64,000 nt of DNA, from positions 1-64,000 of the forward strand of contig JASANE010011794.1 in assembly GCA_030248225.1 (NCBI GenBank). Reading direction: 5' to 3'. A program made the translations under genes and the position numbers. The notes under the pieces were generated by a model. It ran no database searches. It was not told the DNA's origin and saw nothing but the letters and a program-made list of their open reading frames with translations. Of the stretch, positions 23,401 to 38,400 are shown piece by piece. Numbering within the stretch: position 1 is the first letter of the stretch; every line of letters begins with the position of its first letter. The stretch is from Trileptium ribeirensis. Lineage: Eukaryota; Nematoda; Enoplea; Enoplida; Thoracostomopsidae.

Positions 23401-26400
23401 TAGAAATGATAAAATATTTGACAATTCCTGTCTAAAACACAACACACGCCTAGAAACGCTACAAACTACTGTGGTTAACAGTAATTTCAAACTAATTTTG
23501 ATGAAATTTAATGAACTTTTACTTACAAAATGGATATTTGTGTCAGCTGGGTGTTTAGTGGAGAAAGCGAAAAATAGCTGGAAAGAACCAAAAATGTGAG
23601 CCCTCTCAATTTGGACAGACCAGCTTTATAAATTTAAGCCGCCACTGTTTTTATTCGCACAGTGACATTTGGTTATCTAGTTAACCGAAACACGAAATGG
23701 ATCAGAAAATATCCTAGGTAGTATTTCCTCTCTGCTTTTTTAAATTTTACGCACGTTTTGGCTCGCACCCATCTGTTGGACGGACGTGGTTCACTTGGTA
23801 AAAGCGACGCCTTAAACTCGGATTCTGGTTGACAATAAGGAAGCAGTTAAATGTCTTGATACTTTTGCTTTTGCAAAACATCCACTGTTTTTTATTCTAC
23901 TCTTACGTTTCATTTTATGCATATTACAGATAGTATTGATGATGTATATTTTACATAATGGACACTTATAGTGTGTCTGGAATCTTCCAGAACGCATTGC
24001 TACCCTGCGATAACATTTTAACCAAATTATATGCATCATTGCAGGTGTGTTTCTCGCCACCAGGAATAAATTGCGATGGAAAGCCTCCCTGCATATTTTT
24101 GAAGCGGACTCAGGCGTTTCTACTGAAAGCTTTATGTGGTAAAACTATCATGAAAATTTCCTTATTTTTGTGTTTTCGGTGTCGCTCATACTCATCTTCG
24201 TATGGATGGATTTAGACATGTATGTTCGATAGTAAAAGCGATGGCCCTTAGTTGAACTCAAGGAGTTCCGACCCCATCTTCTGGGTCAATATGATCAAAA
24301 ACTGTTTTAAGGGTTGTTAGCTAATTTCTGGCTAGGCATGATTACCTGGTTTCGCAGAGCATGTCTCTCGACAGAGGCCATCAAAAAATGGAGACCGCAT
24401 TCCGAAATCAGCTCATAGAGATCCATAACTTTGCTGATTAACACTTTTTGTGGGGCCACTCCCCGGGCCGCGGTGGACCCGAATATGTTTGAACGACCCT
24501 TTGCCATAAATATCGATTTTTCAAATTTCAGCATGTTGTTGCGTGGTTTTGCCTTACAAAACGAGTGTTTATCAAGCACGCTGAATACATGTGGGTTTAT
24601 TGTTTAAAGTCTAACTTGACTACATTACACCTTTTCAGGCGTTTCAACCGTTCTACAGTGGACTAATCCGATATTTGAAATGTCTGTTTTATTAGGTATT
24701 GCGCGCAGGGCATCAAGTATGAACCTTCAATACAAAATCGATGGTTTTGTTGTCTAGGTTTCAACTTGACTCTATTATAGATCTTCGGAGATCACACCTA
24801 ATGACTGCATATAGATGTTACTGTTTCACCCTCGCTTGCAAGATACTGCAGTCGCGGCCAAATTAAATGCAATTGAAATCGCAATCGATCAAAAATCCAT
24901 TTAATCGAAGTTGCCCGAAATTTTGCTTAATATAAATTAATTGAAATTTTACAGTTTTTCTACAGAAATTTATCTAGCTTCGGCAAAATCGAAATCGATC
25001 GAAACTTGGTATTTAATCGAGATCGAAATTTTGATCGATTGTTTTGCACTTATTCTGGTCGCGACAGTAGTTTACGTCTCCTCACTACAAAGACTTATTT
25101 TTTCAAAAATTGATGCCAATTTCACGTTCTTCGGTATTTGTGCGATATCCTGACGACCGAATTTCGCGCACTTATCTGGAAATGGGTGCCTTAATACCAA
25201 GCCCCAATCATTTTCGCACTTGTGGATAACCTAGTAAAGTTATAGGTAATACACTGTCGTAATTTTAAAATGGTGTTCTTATAAGTTTAGGTGACGCTTG
25301 AAAGTTTCATGTGCCCTCTTGAACGTTTTACCTCATTGGAATTGATTGGATTGGGAGAAGGCAATGAAACCGTATTTCTGGGAAAATATCATCAGCCTGA
25401 AGAGTCGATATGGCGACCGGTGTGTTTAATCAGTTTTATTCAGTTGAGCGATGATAGTGTACTCGTGAAAATATGAATTATAACAGTGGAGCTTACCTAA
25501 TGGATGATCACAATGTATTATTCATTATATACCTCGTGGGTTAAAGATTTTAAGCCACAATGTGCCCTGAACATCTGAAAATTTTTGTATGTATACTGGG
25601 GTTTGAAATGTGTATAGTTGCATGATACGAATAATTTTTTCGAAAACTTCCAACCCAAGAGAAAACGTTAGAAATTATTTTTCATTGCTAAATTCTGTCG
25701 TAAGATACATTTTGTTGTTTCTGAGTTACTGCGTTAATGGAAATTACGGCAGCTTTAACTCAGCAACAGATGAGTGGATATCCTTAATTTTTAACCTTGC
25801 ATTTGACGATCGGCACTGTCCTATTTCCAGGCATAAAAATTTGTTCCTGTCAGCTGTATGTGCGGACTGGTATATGAAATTATAACTTCGTTAGGTTCGC
25901 CACACAAATAGTTGTTTTGCACGTGCGTCATGTGAGATAATATAGCCTGCTTAACATGTTGCTTATCAAATGTATAATATAAGAGAGATTTCTATTAATA
26001 ATTTTAATTAGATTTCTATTTTTCATGTTTTTAAAGCTAGTATTTTTTATTAGCAGTTATTTTATAACTTGCTAAAAAGTGTATTATATAGTTTAACTTG
26101 CTAAAAAGTGTATTATATAGTTTAACTTGCTAAAAAGTGTATTATATAGTTTAACTTGCTAAAAAGTGTATTATATAGTTTAACTTGCTAAAAAGTGTAT
26201 TATATAGTTTAACTTGCTAAAAAGTGTATTATATAGTTTAACTTGCTAAAAAGTGTATTATATAGTTTAACTTGCTAAAAAGTGTATTATATAGTTTAAC
26301 TTGCTAAAAAGTGTATTATATAGTTTAACTTGCTAAAAAGTGTATTATATAGTTTACTTGCTAAAAAGTGTATTAAAAAATTTTTTTATTGTAACATTAT

Positions 26401-29400
26401 GTATTACAGAGGAATGATCTGAAGATTGAATCTTACAACGTTGCATTATTTCGTTACTCAGTGCAAGCTCCTGAAGACAAAGCTACGTATCATAGCAGTA
26501 TGGTGTTTAAAACAAAATATGAGGTATATACATTATTACACTTGCATCTTAACTATGCTCCCTTTTGATTGACGTTAATGTGAAATTGTCGAGGCATACA
26601 GTTTTTCAAAATATTTATGTTGTCCGCTATGTGGGACACTCTGGAGTTTCGATTTTTTAAATTCTATAATTCTGTTGAAGGCGCTAACATCCGGATTGTA
26701 AATTTTCTTGTAAGCAAAAACACAGTAATACTGCTAAATTGGAGTTGTTAAATATAAGATGCATACAGATGGGTTATTACTTCTTTATTATTACTTGTTC
26801 TTTTTAACTATAGAGATTAAAACTTTTCAAAAATTTTCTCTGACACCAATAATTTTTTGTCTAGCTGATATGATTGGCTGTTGGCTTTAAACTATGTGTT
26901 AATACAATTTGAAAGCTTATCGAATTTGGTACTAGCATTGTTTTAAACAGAGTGTCGTTTTGGAATTAATGGAACATTCACAATCTATACTGTCTACATA
27001 CTTCTGAGAAGTGGGGTCTTTAAGGATCCGTATGTTAATTCTGGGTATAAATTTTACTTAAAAAGTTTATATATTTTCAGCTATAATAGCTGTTGCCACA
27101 AAAAATTTTGCGCTATAAGGTAATATTCTGGTTTGTGATCTTCAGAATCTTTTGAGGTTCGTGATTGAGTCTAGCGGATTTTCTTCTTGATGCTGGATTC
27201 CTTCATTGCTAGAGTCGTGCAATGGACTGATTAGTTTCCGCATTTTTATATAGTACTCTTCTTCTTATATCTATCTAGTTTATAACGCTTTATTGGTGGA
27301 TACTGATTTTTTCGTGCTTTGTCACGCAAAATTGCCGGGTTTGAGGCCCCAGAGTATGGCATTTCGCATCCCTGCGAGCGGCAGGCTTTTCCTAATATTT
27401 GTCCAGAGTGAATATGGGTGCATTCAAACTAGCAAGGGCCTACAGTAGTTATCGGCTTTAAGTTAATAGCCAAAGCACGCATTACTTCCCTCTGCTGGGT
27501 GCTATCCTTGAGAGAACTATCACCACCCGCAGACCCTGAGACCAGCAGCACTCTTGGAAGATCGCTGCCACCAGTTCGATATGCATTGGAATTCAAACCC
27601 AGGTGTCCCATAAGTAAGAATATTGTTTAAGTCCTTACAGCAAAATAACAATCGTCGAATAGTGATTCCAAATTTTTACTGCAACTAACACTAACAGTCG
27701 TTTGTTCTGTTTTTAAATTAACACGCCAAGCTGGTGTTTGCCGGTTTCCATAATTTCCTACAGTCTGAAACGCACGGATCGGCAAACTTTTTGTAGTATT
27801 GTAAGAGACGCTTCCACTCGAATAGCGTTATTCAGCTAGTTATTTACTGAGGCTTCCCGGTGTATACCCGTCGCATGAGAACACCTCTAAAGGAAAAATC
27901 GAATGTCATTTAAACGGACGAGCGAGCAGGCCACTCAAATGGACCCCGGCGACCGAACCATTTACCATGAAACATTTTACCCAAACATTGCGAAGGTTCT
28001 TAATGTAATGGGGCGGAAAACCATCCTGCCGAAAAATCATGTTGCCATGATCTGCTAGCTCCGAATGAACTGTTCTTTGAGCATGATGTGGTAGGAATCC
28101 CCAGTAACATGTACTTCTAAGAAGAAGGGCTCAGTCAGATCATTTTGAGTCAATTCCCACCAAACCATGATCAGGGGGTTTGATTTGCTTCTCAGCTACG
28201 ATAGGAGTATTCTCCTCGGATTAGTAGTGGCAATTATGCCGGTTTAAATTCTCCATCAAGCTTTATATGCATTCGTTCTCCCAAATAATTAGCTTAGCAA
28301 GATAAGGACTACCATCCAGCTCTGCTAATCATTGTTCAGTATATACAACGCGTCGAGCATAATCATCTTAGTTTTTAGTGTAAACCAAAATTTGTATGAA
28401 AGGGTTTTAGCCCCAGAGACTTTGCCATACGTTGAGCAGTCTATGTTGAACTCCCGGTCTCCATAGAAGGTCGCCTAATTGGCTTGCTTTGGGATTTTTG
28501 TAACAGAAAAACGGTTTCGTGTACAGATGTTCCCAAAATGAGGCCTGTCGGGAAAGATCCGCAGCTGCACCAGTATTATTGAATCTATCGATGATTTTGA
28601 GAACATGGTGATCTATAGGTACTTTAGAATCGGTGTATTTCGTCCGCTATCCAGTGGCAGCAGTGACATTGTCAAATTTTGAGTATAGCCGAACACGTAA
28701 TATTATTTGTCATTATTAGAAATTCCCGACTGTGCCATAATTGGTGTGTATAATACTGGGCTCTCCAAATTGGGGTGGGGGTGGCCCTGGCATTTTTCGG
28801 TCCACACTGGTTCAGAACTGGTGCCCCCCGGTTCGTGCCCCCTGGCAAAATTTTGGGCTCCTCACGATTCACCGCCTCTTCGACATTTTTTTGTTTCCAA
28901 TCAATGCAAAGTACATAAAATTAGATCAAAATTTGTACTAAAATTCCGTTGTGACAGGTTTTTTTTAAATTTGTACTGTTCAAAAATTTGGTCATTTATA
29001 ACCGTCCGTAAGTGTTCATTTTTAACCATGATTAGTTTATTTTACAACTAGCTATGACCGCTTAGATATGCCCTTATACGTAACCAAACTAGCGTAATAT
29101 ATTACATAGGTATATATCGGTGTATTACTTAACCTATAGTATATACATACATAACCTGTCTGGTGTACTGCTTTATATATACATATGAATAATAGCTTAT
29201 GAACATTGTGTATCATACAGTCATAAAATATTACAAACAAAACTCGGTTTCGAACGATGGTTTTGGTGGGGCTAAATGTTCCTGTTCAATTATATGGTCA
29301 TTTAAAAATTTGGTGTTCATTTATAGGAATTTGTGTTCATAAGAACATGTTTTTGACCAAAAACCCTGGTTGTGAAGCCGAAAATTTTGCAGAATTTGTC

Positions 29401-32400
29401 AAAATTTGCTTCAAAATCGCTTTTTCTCTCTCCAAACCCATTTTGACACGATTTTTAACCGTTTTTTTCTTGGAAAATGCCCCCTAACAAAATCGGCCCC
29501 CCGGTTCGGAACTAGGGCGGCCCCTGGTTCACGCACAATGGCAAAATTTTCAGCGAATGGAGAGCACAGTAATAAACTATAATATAATATTTGTCTAAAT
29601 CAATATATAGTCTACGATTGCTTGTCTTGGTTATTGCATTCGGCCGCTTTAAAGCCATACTTTTTTGAGATACGCTATATTAGACTGGAATTTGAAAAAT
29701 ATCTTGTTCACAGCATGCTGTCATATGGCTTTGTATGTCAGTTTTAATAGAAGAAGGACCGTTACAAAATATGTCAAATTTTCCAGGGTTTCCGGTTATC
29801 AGAGTTAACGACAATCGAGATTCTTCTCCAGATATGAGCAAGTAAATAAGTTTGTTTATAGAGACAAAGTATACCTGTCTTGTTTCGTGTCGAAGAAGGA
29901 TCTATATTTACGTTTCCGGCCAAAACGGTTTTTGAAGACGCTTTTCCTGTGAGTTTTGCTAATTACATAAATATTCTCAGTGTCTCTTGGATTCTATTTA
30001 AACGTTTGTGATTTTTCACCGTACCGTAATCGCCAAATGGGTCATTTCACGAAACCATGTAATTAGTTCGGGGGGGGCTACATCGGCACGTTTTGGCCCA
30101 TAGCACCAGTCTTTTGGAAGGAAATTTAATGCCGCTGTAAGATGTAGTAATAGCATGTCCGACGGTCATAATGAGGTATGGTGGACCTCTGTATTCCTAA
30201 CATAGCAGGAGACAGAGGCCCTCAACCCGGGTTGGCCAAATGAAGCCAAAAAACACATGTCCCATTATAAACTTTCGCCGTATCGCCAGCACGTGATACA
30301 TATGTGTGTTTTTCATTTCACTGTGATCCTTTAATATTTGCTAATATTTCCGGAACACTTGGGAGTAAGCATCGACACTGAAGCTGACGTCAAGCTTCCG
30401 AAAAATTTTTTTGACATGTCGCCCCCCGACCAAGGTCAAATCTGGCAGCTTGCATACGCTGGTAAATAACGTCATAGTACACTAGCGCCGAAAATGCTAT
30501 ATAACGGTAATCGTAATCAGTACAGGTGTTATTGAAAAAACGAATATCAGCGTCTGTTTATGTGTTTGATTATGAAGTCGAAGGTCATAAAGTCCCAAAA
30601 ATGGGGTATGCAAAATGTAGTGCCCCCGACCTGCCGAAAATTAAATTTAAAAAAGCCAAATTTCGCATACAGTTTTACAATAGGCCGGATAGAAACATAG
30701 TAATGCCCCAATAGAATCGACCTATGTATTAAAATTTTTTAATGGAAATGTAACCCCCTACCTGACGTGTATAATAAAACCGCATGTATAATAAAAGAAA
30801 CCGAAGGTCGCAAGAATCATATTAGTTTATAAGTTCATCATCATTCTTCATCATTGCACCATGCTATGGGGCCGTGCTGTTGACTGGGTAGCTAGGGAAC
30901 CCTTCTGCCTGCCCGCACATTTATTCTTCGTATTGTCTTGGTATAATCACCTAAATGTAAGCTATTCGTACATCAATTGCGTTTGTTTTACAGCAGCGTG
31001 TTAAAATAAATCTAGAGCCAAAGTAAGGGTCTAGACACTGTACATACGAAAACGTTTCATTTTGGCTTCAAAATGGTGTTTCAAACGTACATGGTTTCGT
31101 GAAATGACCCAAATATGACTGTCGGCTCGAACTCATCTAGACTCCCTTGACACGCGCTCGCAGGTGGTTTGAAACTTGTTCGCGACTCGTTCGAATGAAA
31201 TTAATTCTAAAAATTCAATTTTATTATTAATGTCAGTACTCTGGGAACTCGGGGTCTACCCAGAAGGATCTATCGCGGAGTTCCGCAAGGCAACGTCGTT
31301 GGACCACTTCTGTTCAGCATATACAGCGGCTGTCATCGAGCAATTGCAGCGGCCGGCTTTTACGTACACTGCTACGCAGTTGACATCCAAATTTACAAAG
31401 ACTTTGACCCCAAAGACTCAACCCAAGTCATAAGCACACTGCAACGCTTATTTGTCGTTCTTCGAAATTGATTTTGTAACAATAAGCTTGAATTTAATGA
31501 TTCAAAAACCGAACTAAGATACTTCAGTCGCAAAGACACATGCAAGCCATGTTTGCACATTGATAACGTCGTAATACGACCGTCGGTCTATGTAAAGATA
31601 CTGGGTGTGTTCCTTGACAGTCGCTTATGTTTCGACCGTCAGATAACTGCTCTCTCGCGGGGCTGCACGTGGCAACTTCTCGAAATTAGCCGAATGCGGC
31701 GATGGTTTGATGAACAGACAGCAAAATGCGTCGTCCGAGAATTTGACATGTCTCGACTAGACTACTGTAATGCCCTGTGTTGCAGTATGTCTTTGTCTCA
31801 TATCGTCCCACTGCGATGTCTGCTCCACAATGCAGCGGATAGTGTCACAAACAAGCAGACGCGAACACATCACTCCGATTCTGCGACGACTGCACTGGCT
31901 GCCTGTTGAAAAACGGATACAGTATAAAAAGCTCGTGATCCTCTTCAACGCCATATCTACCTGCGCACCGTCATATATCTCCGATATGGTCAAACTATCA
32001 GTGGTGCCACGCCTAGCAGCCTGCCGCATACTCAACATCGACGCTTTGCGCAGTAACAGTTTCAGCTCCCTTGCACCACTTGCATGGAATAACCTGCCAT
32101 CAAGCCCCCGTGATCCTAGTATATCAATTGCAAAATTTAAATCTAGACTAAAAACTTTCCTATTTCCTGGAATAGACGATACAGTATGATATAATATTAA
32201 CAATTGTGTTTATATCGTGTGTTAAACTCACTTGTGATATATCTTTTTTTTGCTTATTCGCCTTTGTAACATTTTCAGTGAAATTGGCGCATTATAAATC
32301 CATTATTATTAGTACTTTCAAAATCTTACCCGCTTAAGTCTCTCTTCCAACTGCGACAATCAGATCTAGCGCGTAGTGCTTGTACAAGAACTTTTCGCAT

Positions 32401-35400
32401 TTGATGGTGCCTTATTGTTCTGGTTGTTGCAAAAAATTGTTTACTGCTTGATCGGTGTCTAATTCTAGTGACATCGTGTTCGTTTACAAATGAACGAGTC
32501 AAGTCATTTTGGTAGTTATTTTTTACCGGAAACCAGCGTCTTATTATAGAGTTCTCACTAATCAACAACCGTAACTTTGTGCATCGCGCCAGCTGTTGTA
32601 TAAAACTACCCAACCATTGGTTGTTGTATTTTTTGGCATGTCGTTTTACCACCATTACCTACCTAAGGTTTGATGATACCAAATCTCTTGGATTTTGACT
32701 GGTATAGCTAATAATAACTTTTATTAGTTTTGTGGGGAAAATGACAAGGAAACAAATGCTTTTTAATGGTATGGAAAAAGAAACACCTGTGGGAAAGAAT
32801 ATAACCTTAGATAAAGTGGGGGAAATGTAGACTTAGTGTACTGTGCGATGTGGACATTGCTGAGGACAATGTAGGTTTCAGCACGAAAAAATTTTACATT
32901 CAACTTAGAAATTTTTTTGAAACTACTGGATAGATTACCGCTGACCATGTTTCGCTATATTTCACGTTATCACAAACAGTGATATGATGTTCCATAATAA
33001 TATAGGCAATTCGCGGAGCCAATTACGCATGCTTTACCTAAGTTTATATTCTTTTCCAACAACAGGTACTAGGAGTTTCTTTTTTCTATACCTGTAAAGG
33101 ACAGTTTTTTACTAGTACACATTGTGTGGCATTTTAAATTTGCCCGTGGAAATACTCATTCTTTACACATGTTAAATTTTGTTGTATTCGGTAATAGGAG
33201 TACCACTGTATATTTTTATTTAGCATTTTCTACTGTCGTCATAAATGTTGAAATTTATTTTTGTTTAGGGAAAGATATCACACCTTCCGTTGCAACTGTA
33301 CAGTACGTTTACTCGAGACATGACTGTGCTGCGCTTGTCAACATTAACTCCGGACCCACGGTTTTTCTTTGAATCGTTTGAGCCAAATAATCCTCCGGTT
33401 ATTCGACGGAACCAAATGGCTTATGTAAGTTGTAGTAGTATCTCATGGTATTTTAAGATAACTGTGGCTCTTTTGGCACAAATAACGTACAGGTAATGTA
33501 ACGTTTTGAATAAAGAGAATTAACAAGGTTTCTCGAAGAGCACCCGCAACTCCCAGTGTTCCTTCTGCTGTGGTACCGCGCCCGCATCAGCCTTATCCGT
33601 CCGCAGGTTGAAATTGTTTGTGGCCCCGGATTATTTCACTTATGATATAGTATATTTATAAATAACATGATAATCTGCTGTTTTATGTAACCATGAGTTT
33701 CTCAAATATGAGTGACACTCTTTGTATTTAAAACAATATCAATAACAACTGGTTAGTTCACAGTGGAGAGGGAAACGCAGTTTCTCATTCCCCATGTTCG
33801 TTATAAATTATTCCACACCCCCATGGTCGTCCTTTTGCTTTTTCTAAACTACCATGTTCATCTAAATAGATGATATTCAAACGTGCTGAAATTCTTATGT
33901 TTCGTTTACTAAATATTTTTTAATAACAATTACTATCAGTTCTAATGCTAAATTACTGGCCTCTAACCTGAAAATATGTACGGCAGTTGAAAGTGACTAA
34001 AAATTTTGAAATATTTAGAATATAGCTGGAATCTGTGGAGAGTCCGAAATAGTAGCTCGGGACTTTTAGTTGGAAACCACAGCTCTCGCCGGGAGAAACA
34101 AGAAATACCTGGGGAATTAACCTCATGTTGGCTGAAGGGTAGCTTTGCCCGCTGGTAGACGGGCTGGTTCCATAGTTGCATTTTGTCCTGTGTTCCATAC
34201 CTTTATAGCATGTATATATGTCGTCGTATTTTAATATTTACTGAAAACGTATATTCGAAGTCGCGCTTTGTTTTACTTAAGAATTGATGAATCTAAATAA
34301 TAACAGTAGCATTAAGTTTTGCTTTAGCCGTTGCTGTCGCCTCAAAAAGGCTGGCCTTGCCTATTGCATGACCTTCGAAGGCTTTGCAGTTACTCTGACA
34401 ATTTTGTAACTCAACTCTGAAATGGAAATTTTCTTTTCCTTTGAGAATGGAACTGGGGAATGTGAAGCATACACAATATAAAAGATACTGCCATTTAGAA
34501 GAAGCTGCTAGTTCTTGCAACTAATCACACAGACCATATTAACAAGATAATTAATTCAGGCATGTATATATAACATCAGCGATTTCTTGGCTCTTAGGAA
34601 AGCTATACGCTTGGTCATAGTTGAATTATTGTTAGTATAAGTATACGTATAAGTCCCAGATTGCCATATAGTTATGGCGTTCTGGTTGTGTTTCACCAAA
34701 AGGTGTTGTAAAAATTTATTGCTACATTTTCAACCCATTATTTGTTCACCAGTCATTTTTAATTGCGACAGTCACCAATCAATTATTGCAATTATTTACA
34801 CCCGGCGAGGCGCTTTAGGCTCAACATTAAAACATCAGAAAACGAACATTATGTACAAAACAGCTACAAAGCGTACAACAATGTATTTACTGAACAACGC
34901 TGTGGATCTTGATCGCAGGTAATGTGAGATAAAACGGGCACATAGTCAATGGATTAAAAAGTGGATCGCAAAGTATTTTTGTTACTGTGCGTGTTTTTTA
35001 CTGATATAACGTTTTATACCACGTGTTAAATATACAACACAAATACGTATCCTAGACTAGATGAATTTACTTTGGTATTTAGAAGCCTAGTATTGGTCGG
35101 GTGGGTTTGAACTGGATCAGTGAATGGGTCGTATTATAGGGACAAGTCACCGATGTGGTCGCATTTGGTCAAATAGGGTCGCCCTTGTTTCCGTTAGGCT
35201 GCAACTGCTCAATTCGTCTCAGCTGACGAAATCTTTTTTGAAAGCCTTTATTTCTTTCAATGCAATATTTTTTGTTTTAGCTCGGCAGGGCATTTTTCTT
35301 TCCAATCGCTGGCTGCTTAGACGATTGCTACATTGGAATGCCGCTGAATTCTGGAGGTCGGTTCGGTTTCACATTTTAATGTAGATTTACTTATAATGTG

Positions 35401-38400
35401 CTTTTTGAATATTTCCATGTAAATTTTAGCATCTCGTTTAACATTTTGCCAGCGTTAACACGTAACACATTTTTTGTATACAGTACACGTCAAAAACGAC
35501 TATCGCATGCTCGAGGTTCTATCGCTAACCCTTCGAAAGAAATTCTTCTCAGAGAGAATTTGTTATTAATTTTAACAGTTTCTAAATTTCCAGCGAACGA
35601 GTGGCTTTCTGGTGCGGGCTATATTTTAGTAATGAGGTGTCCTGAAGAGTGTACGATGGTAAATAAGTTTTTGAGCGTTCGAAGTGTTACGATCCAAATT
35701 AAAATAATAGATTTTACATGTCTTAATGCTCATATGAGCTAGTGCTGTAGTAGCTCATGGAATCTCAGTATATTTCGAAACGTGTATAGCATAATATGCT
35801 AATTGTTTTGGTATGGCATACTTCATAGATTTCAACAAGAAAATGATATCGCTTATAGCATAATCATAATTAGGTATTATTATAGCATAATACCTAAATA
35901 TCATTATCTTTTCATTGTACACATCATTAGCCTTTCGAGTACATTTCAGATCAGAGGGTGATTTTGCAACAGTTTTGAGATTTAATTTATGGAAATTCTT
36001 AGATTTTAGGCTGTTTCGGGCAGAAACATAGCAAATATCAACATCCGCGACAGCTGTTTGCAGTATAACTTTAAGTTTTGTGTCAACCTTCTATCCAGCA
36101 GCCAAACTATATGATATTGCATTACAAGTTTAGACGGTTACCGGTGGGTTGAAGGCGCGCGTTTGCCCCCAAATCTACCGGAGATCGACACTTGGCTTTT
36201 CAATCAGCTTCGATCAAAGTGGGATACCATTACAGCAGCACGCGAGCATATGTAAGTTGTGATGTTCAACTTTCCAAATTTTTTTTTACGATACTTGTGG
36301 TTCTCCGTCCACATCCAAAAACACTGGCCTGTTCACAATCTTCCGAAAAGTAAACGGGGTACATTCAATCTCGGGGATATTTCAAAGTGAGGATAGAATT
36401 TTGCTTTATGTGCTACAGATTTTCATGTTCTTAGATTTTCTGTTAACAGGCGTACAAGTGTTTTTAGGCAATAACAGGGATTTAGAATTCGAAACAATCG
36501 TGTTTAAAATAATTACTAATTATTAAATATTTATTAATGTTTAAAATAAATATGTTTAGCTTACTGAAACATAAATCTAGAGACATTAATAAGCCACGAA
36601 TTTAGTTGAACCTAGGTTTTTGGGGGTGTAAGGGACGAACATAGTGAAAAATTAGACAAATATATGGGATACGGATGACTCCCTTCCACTTTGGACAGAC
36701 CAGAAATATTGCACATTACAAACAAATATTTGGATCGCGGAATGTGCGATGTTTCATGTTCAAAGGCTTTTAGTATATATAAGAAATGGGGTGGTTTGGA
36801 AATCATTGATGTCCACTCATCATAAACCTTTTTATTGGTGTCGCTTTTGTTTCCGATATCGTTCTACTTTGTTGAGTACTCAGACACATTTTTAATCGTT
36901 GTTTATGGAATGTCAGTTAAATTGATAGATAAGCTTGGTAGAACTATTTAATAGCGCGCGGAGTTTCCACTTATTGCACTAAGAGGAAATCACGAAATTT
37001 TTTTTGTGTATGGGTGTAGTTAATAAGCCATCTTCAGGTGTAATTAATAAGTCATCTTCAGATGGACGGATTTCTACGTTTTTGTCCGGTGGCAAAGCCA
37101 TGTAGATGTTCGTTTAGTTGAGCTCCGACGGCATTTTCAAGGTCAAAATGGCAAACAAACTGGTTTTTAAGGATCGTTTGCCACATCTGGCCATACGGGT
37201 ACCGGTGTTTTACAGCTCCTGTGGGTCAGAATACGATTCGTCATCCGTTCTTTAAAAGTATAAGTTTCTTCAATCTCCATAATTCCTGTCCTCTTTTGTG
37301 TACTTATGTTTGTATTGGTGCAGTGTTCGAGAATGGTTTTTATATTATAGGTTTGTAAGTGTGCTAAGTACAGTATTTTGGTTTTCTAAAGGCCAGCATG
37401 AATATTTCATACATTCTCGGTGGCTTTCAGGGCTATTAGGGTAGACGAACTCGATTTCCGGAATATTGTCTGGCTGCAAATGTTAGGTTGTAATTGCTTC
37501 AAGGCGTTTAGATCGGTCTGTACACATTTTCCAGTACGTTATTTTAAATATTCTTGAGGCTTTATAGTGGTTACATCAAACACAAAATCGGTTACATACT
37601 ATGAAACTTACCACCATAGATGAACCAGGTTCGTTCTTTTTCACGGTCGCTTGTGAGAATTTGATGTCTGAAAAGCTTGATTGAAGTATTTAATATAATT
37701 TATAAGGCAGTAGTACTTTCTTAGTGTTTGTTATTCAGTTTTTATCAAATAATCACAAAAAACCTTTTATGGTTTCTGTGTATGGAAACTTACCTGGTAT
37801 CTTCTAATTAAGCTTATATAGAAAAATATAGTTTGGAAACTCGTTAACCAGTAAATAAAACCACAATTCACAGCATTTAAACGAAGTTACTGACCGTTGT
37901 ATTTTCAGTGTAAATGCTACATTTTTGGTCGATACAACTGAAGTAAAGGGATACCCGATTCAAGCGCAAGGACAGTTAACCTGGCCACGGCTTTTAAAAC
38001 AGACACAAGTTCAGTTTCCACTCACTGGCTTAAATAACGTTACCGTAAGTTGGCATTTATTATATATACTATAATTAAATAATCTTGTTGTTTTGTAATA
38101 TATTTTGGTTTCCTTGTGTGTATGTATTGTTAAGCTGTTGATCACGTCTTTAAAAGACGTTACTGTGGAACAAAAAGTATTTATACTAAAATATAAATGA
38201 CAAAATGTTAAAAGTAAGTACGGAAGGTGTTTCCATATGCAGTTCTCGTAGAGGTTTCATATGACGGTAGTTCTGTGAAAACTTGTGAGACATGACTTTG
38301 TCTACTACAGGTCCAAAGACTTATTTCAGAAATTCCTATATTGAAACTTGGCTTCTCCATTCGCTGAAAATTTCGCCAGGGGCTTGAACCGGGGCACTCT

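Noticed and set aside
26064..26376. Regular 29-bp repeats, superficially CRISPR-like
   Set aside because: No spacers: the units are directly adjacent, in a eukaryotic intron.
34674..34922. Possible TMEM131 exon (34759-34918) ending in a good donor
   Set aside because: It leaves two bases and starts out of phase with exon 10; no similarity to TMEM131. It joins in frame only with the equally doubtful 35480-35657.
35398..35742. Possible TMEM131 exon (35480-35657) with acceptor TATACAG and donor GTAAAT
   Set aside because: It ends in phase 0, while exon 12 needs one base carried over, and the sequence does not resemble the protein.
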